Shown here piece after piece: positions 59,669-60,000 of a DNA stretch of 60,000 nt. Origin of the DNA: Polytrichum commune (Eukaryota > Streptophyta > Polytrichopsida > Polytrichales > Polytrichaceae); contig OX485804.1 in the NCBI GenBank assembly GCA_950295325.1, positions 5,396,001 through 5,456,000 on the forward strand. Reading direction: 5' to 3'. The notes beneath the pieces are model-generated. The model made no database searches, was not told the origin of the DNA, and saw nothing but the letters and a program-made list of their open reading frames with translations. The translations under genes and the position numbers were made by a program. Position 1 is the first letter of the stretch; the number at the start of each line of letters is the position of its first letter.

Positions 59669-60000
59669 AGCTAGAATTTAGCTATAAGAGCAACAAAATT
59701 ATTGTCCATATACTTGACGATAGCTATATATTCTTAGAATGATATAAGAAGTGCCCTTGAATTTCTTACAACACGTTTTACAAGAGTTTTAATCTTCTCG
59801 TGTCTTATTTTTCTTCTCTTGTGTTGGCGGTGCAAAAGTTGTTGTTTGAGACGGTGTAGGCATGAAGGTTTAGCATCCTTTGTCCAAGATTCTGTGGCAC
59901 TAGCAAGAATTTCATTGTAAACACTCGCCCTGCTACCATGTCATTGATCCATATCAGTAAACTACTTGCATTCTTGTTTTCTATCACTACCTGAAATTTC
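59669..60000. other. Window end without a recognisable gene
   Basis: AT-rich sequence. A minus-strand frame of 60 residues at 59805-59987 shows no recognisable motif. The expected right terminal repeat of the Harbinger element (reverse complement of GGGGCGGTTTACACC) is not present. Confidence 0.5.

Noticed and set aside
1-60000. tRNA, rRNA, snRNA genes or organelle DNA insertions
   Set aside because: I found no cloverleaf candidates with A/B boxes or recognisable rRNA or chloroplast genes while reading both strands; a tRNAscan or Infernal run would be needed to be certain.

Overview
The window looks like nuclear DNA of a land plant. It is AT-rich and intron-rich and carries a cytosolic HSP70 with the conserved N-terminal intron, the 3' end of a RAD23 ubiquitin-receptor gene, a complete 19-exon RNA-dependent RNA polymerase (RDR) of the plant RDR3/4/5 (gamma) type, and many plant-type transposons and MITEs. 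I cannot name the species. The repeat content and the odd retroelement would fit a non-seed plant, but that is only a guess.

Layout: 1-1.7 kb, last five visible exons of RAD23 (+). 1.7-8.4 kb, intergenic repeats and microsatellites. 8.88-11.24 kb, HSP70 (+, two exons). 11.3-13.8 kb, AT-rich DNA with two MITEs. 13.8-26.3 kb, RDR-gamma gene (-); 19 exons join in phase to a 1,046-residue protein. 28.7-31.5 kb, decayed SWIM zinc-finger/transposase-derived gene (-). 34.2-35.0 kb, weak coding-like remnants. 36.3-39.9 kb, a Ty1/Copia element with 354-bp LTRs and a perfect 5-bp target duplication, but with most of gag, protease and integrase deleted. 40.2-49.9 kb, a decayed gene resembling a DNA amino-methyltransferase, split by a young Ty3/Gypsy element (41.3-48.7 kb). 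51.9-54.1 kb, coding-like fragments of unknown identity. 54.9-57 kb, a 0.5-kb tandem duplication and a foldback repeat. 57.9-59.7 kb, a decayed PIF/Harbinger transposase.

The main discovery candidate is the Gypsy element. Its first ORF joins a retropepsin to a C5-cytosine DNA methyltransferase domain with recognisable motifs I, IV (PC), VI (ENV), VIII and IX/X. A single in-frame TAG followed by CAATCA, which fits the tobamovirus-type leaky-stop rule UAG-CAR-YYA, separates this from a second ORF with reverse transcriptase, RNase H, integrase and a C-terminal PHD finger. The element would therefore carry its own DNA-methylation writer and a histone-reader-type finger, linked by predicted stop-codon readthrough. 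The two 433-bp LTR copies look identical, so the insertion is recent. The 5' internal region is abnormal: no gag is visible on the + strand and a gag-like frame lies on the opposite strand. The 3' end also carries a 105-bp direct duplication.

The genes share no operon-like logic, as expected in a plant. It is notable that a silencing enzyme (RDR) and a retroelement encoding a DNA methyltransferase lie in the same 60 kb, but I infer no functional link.
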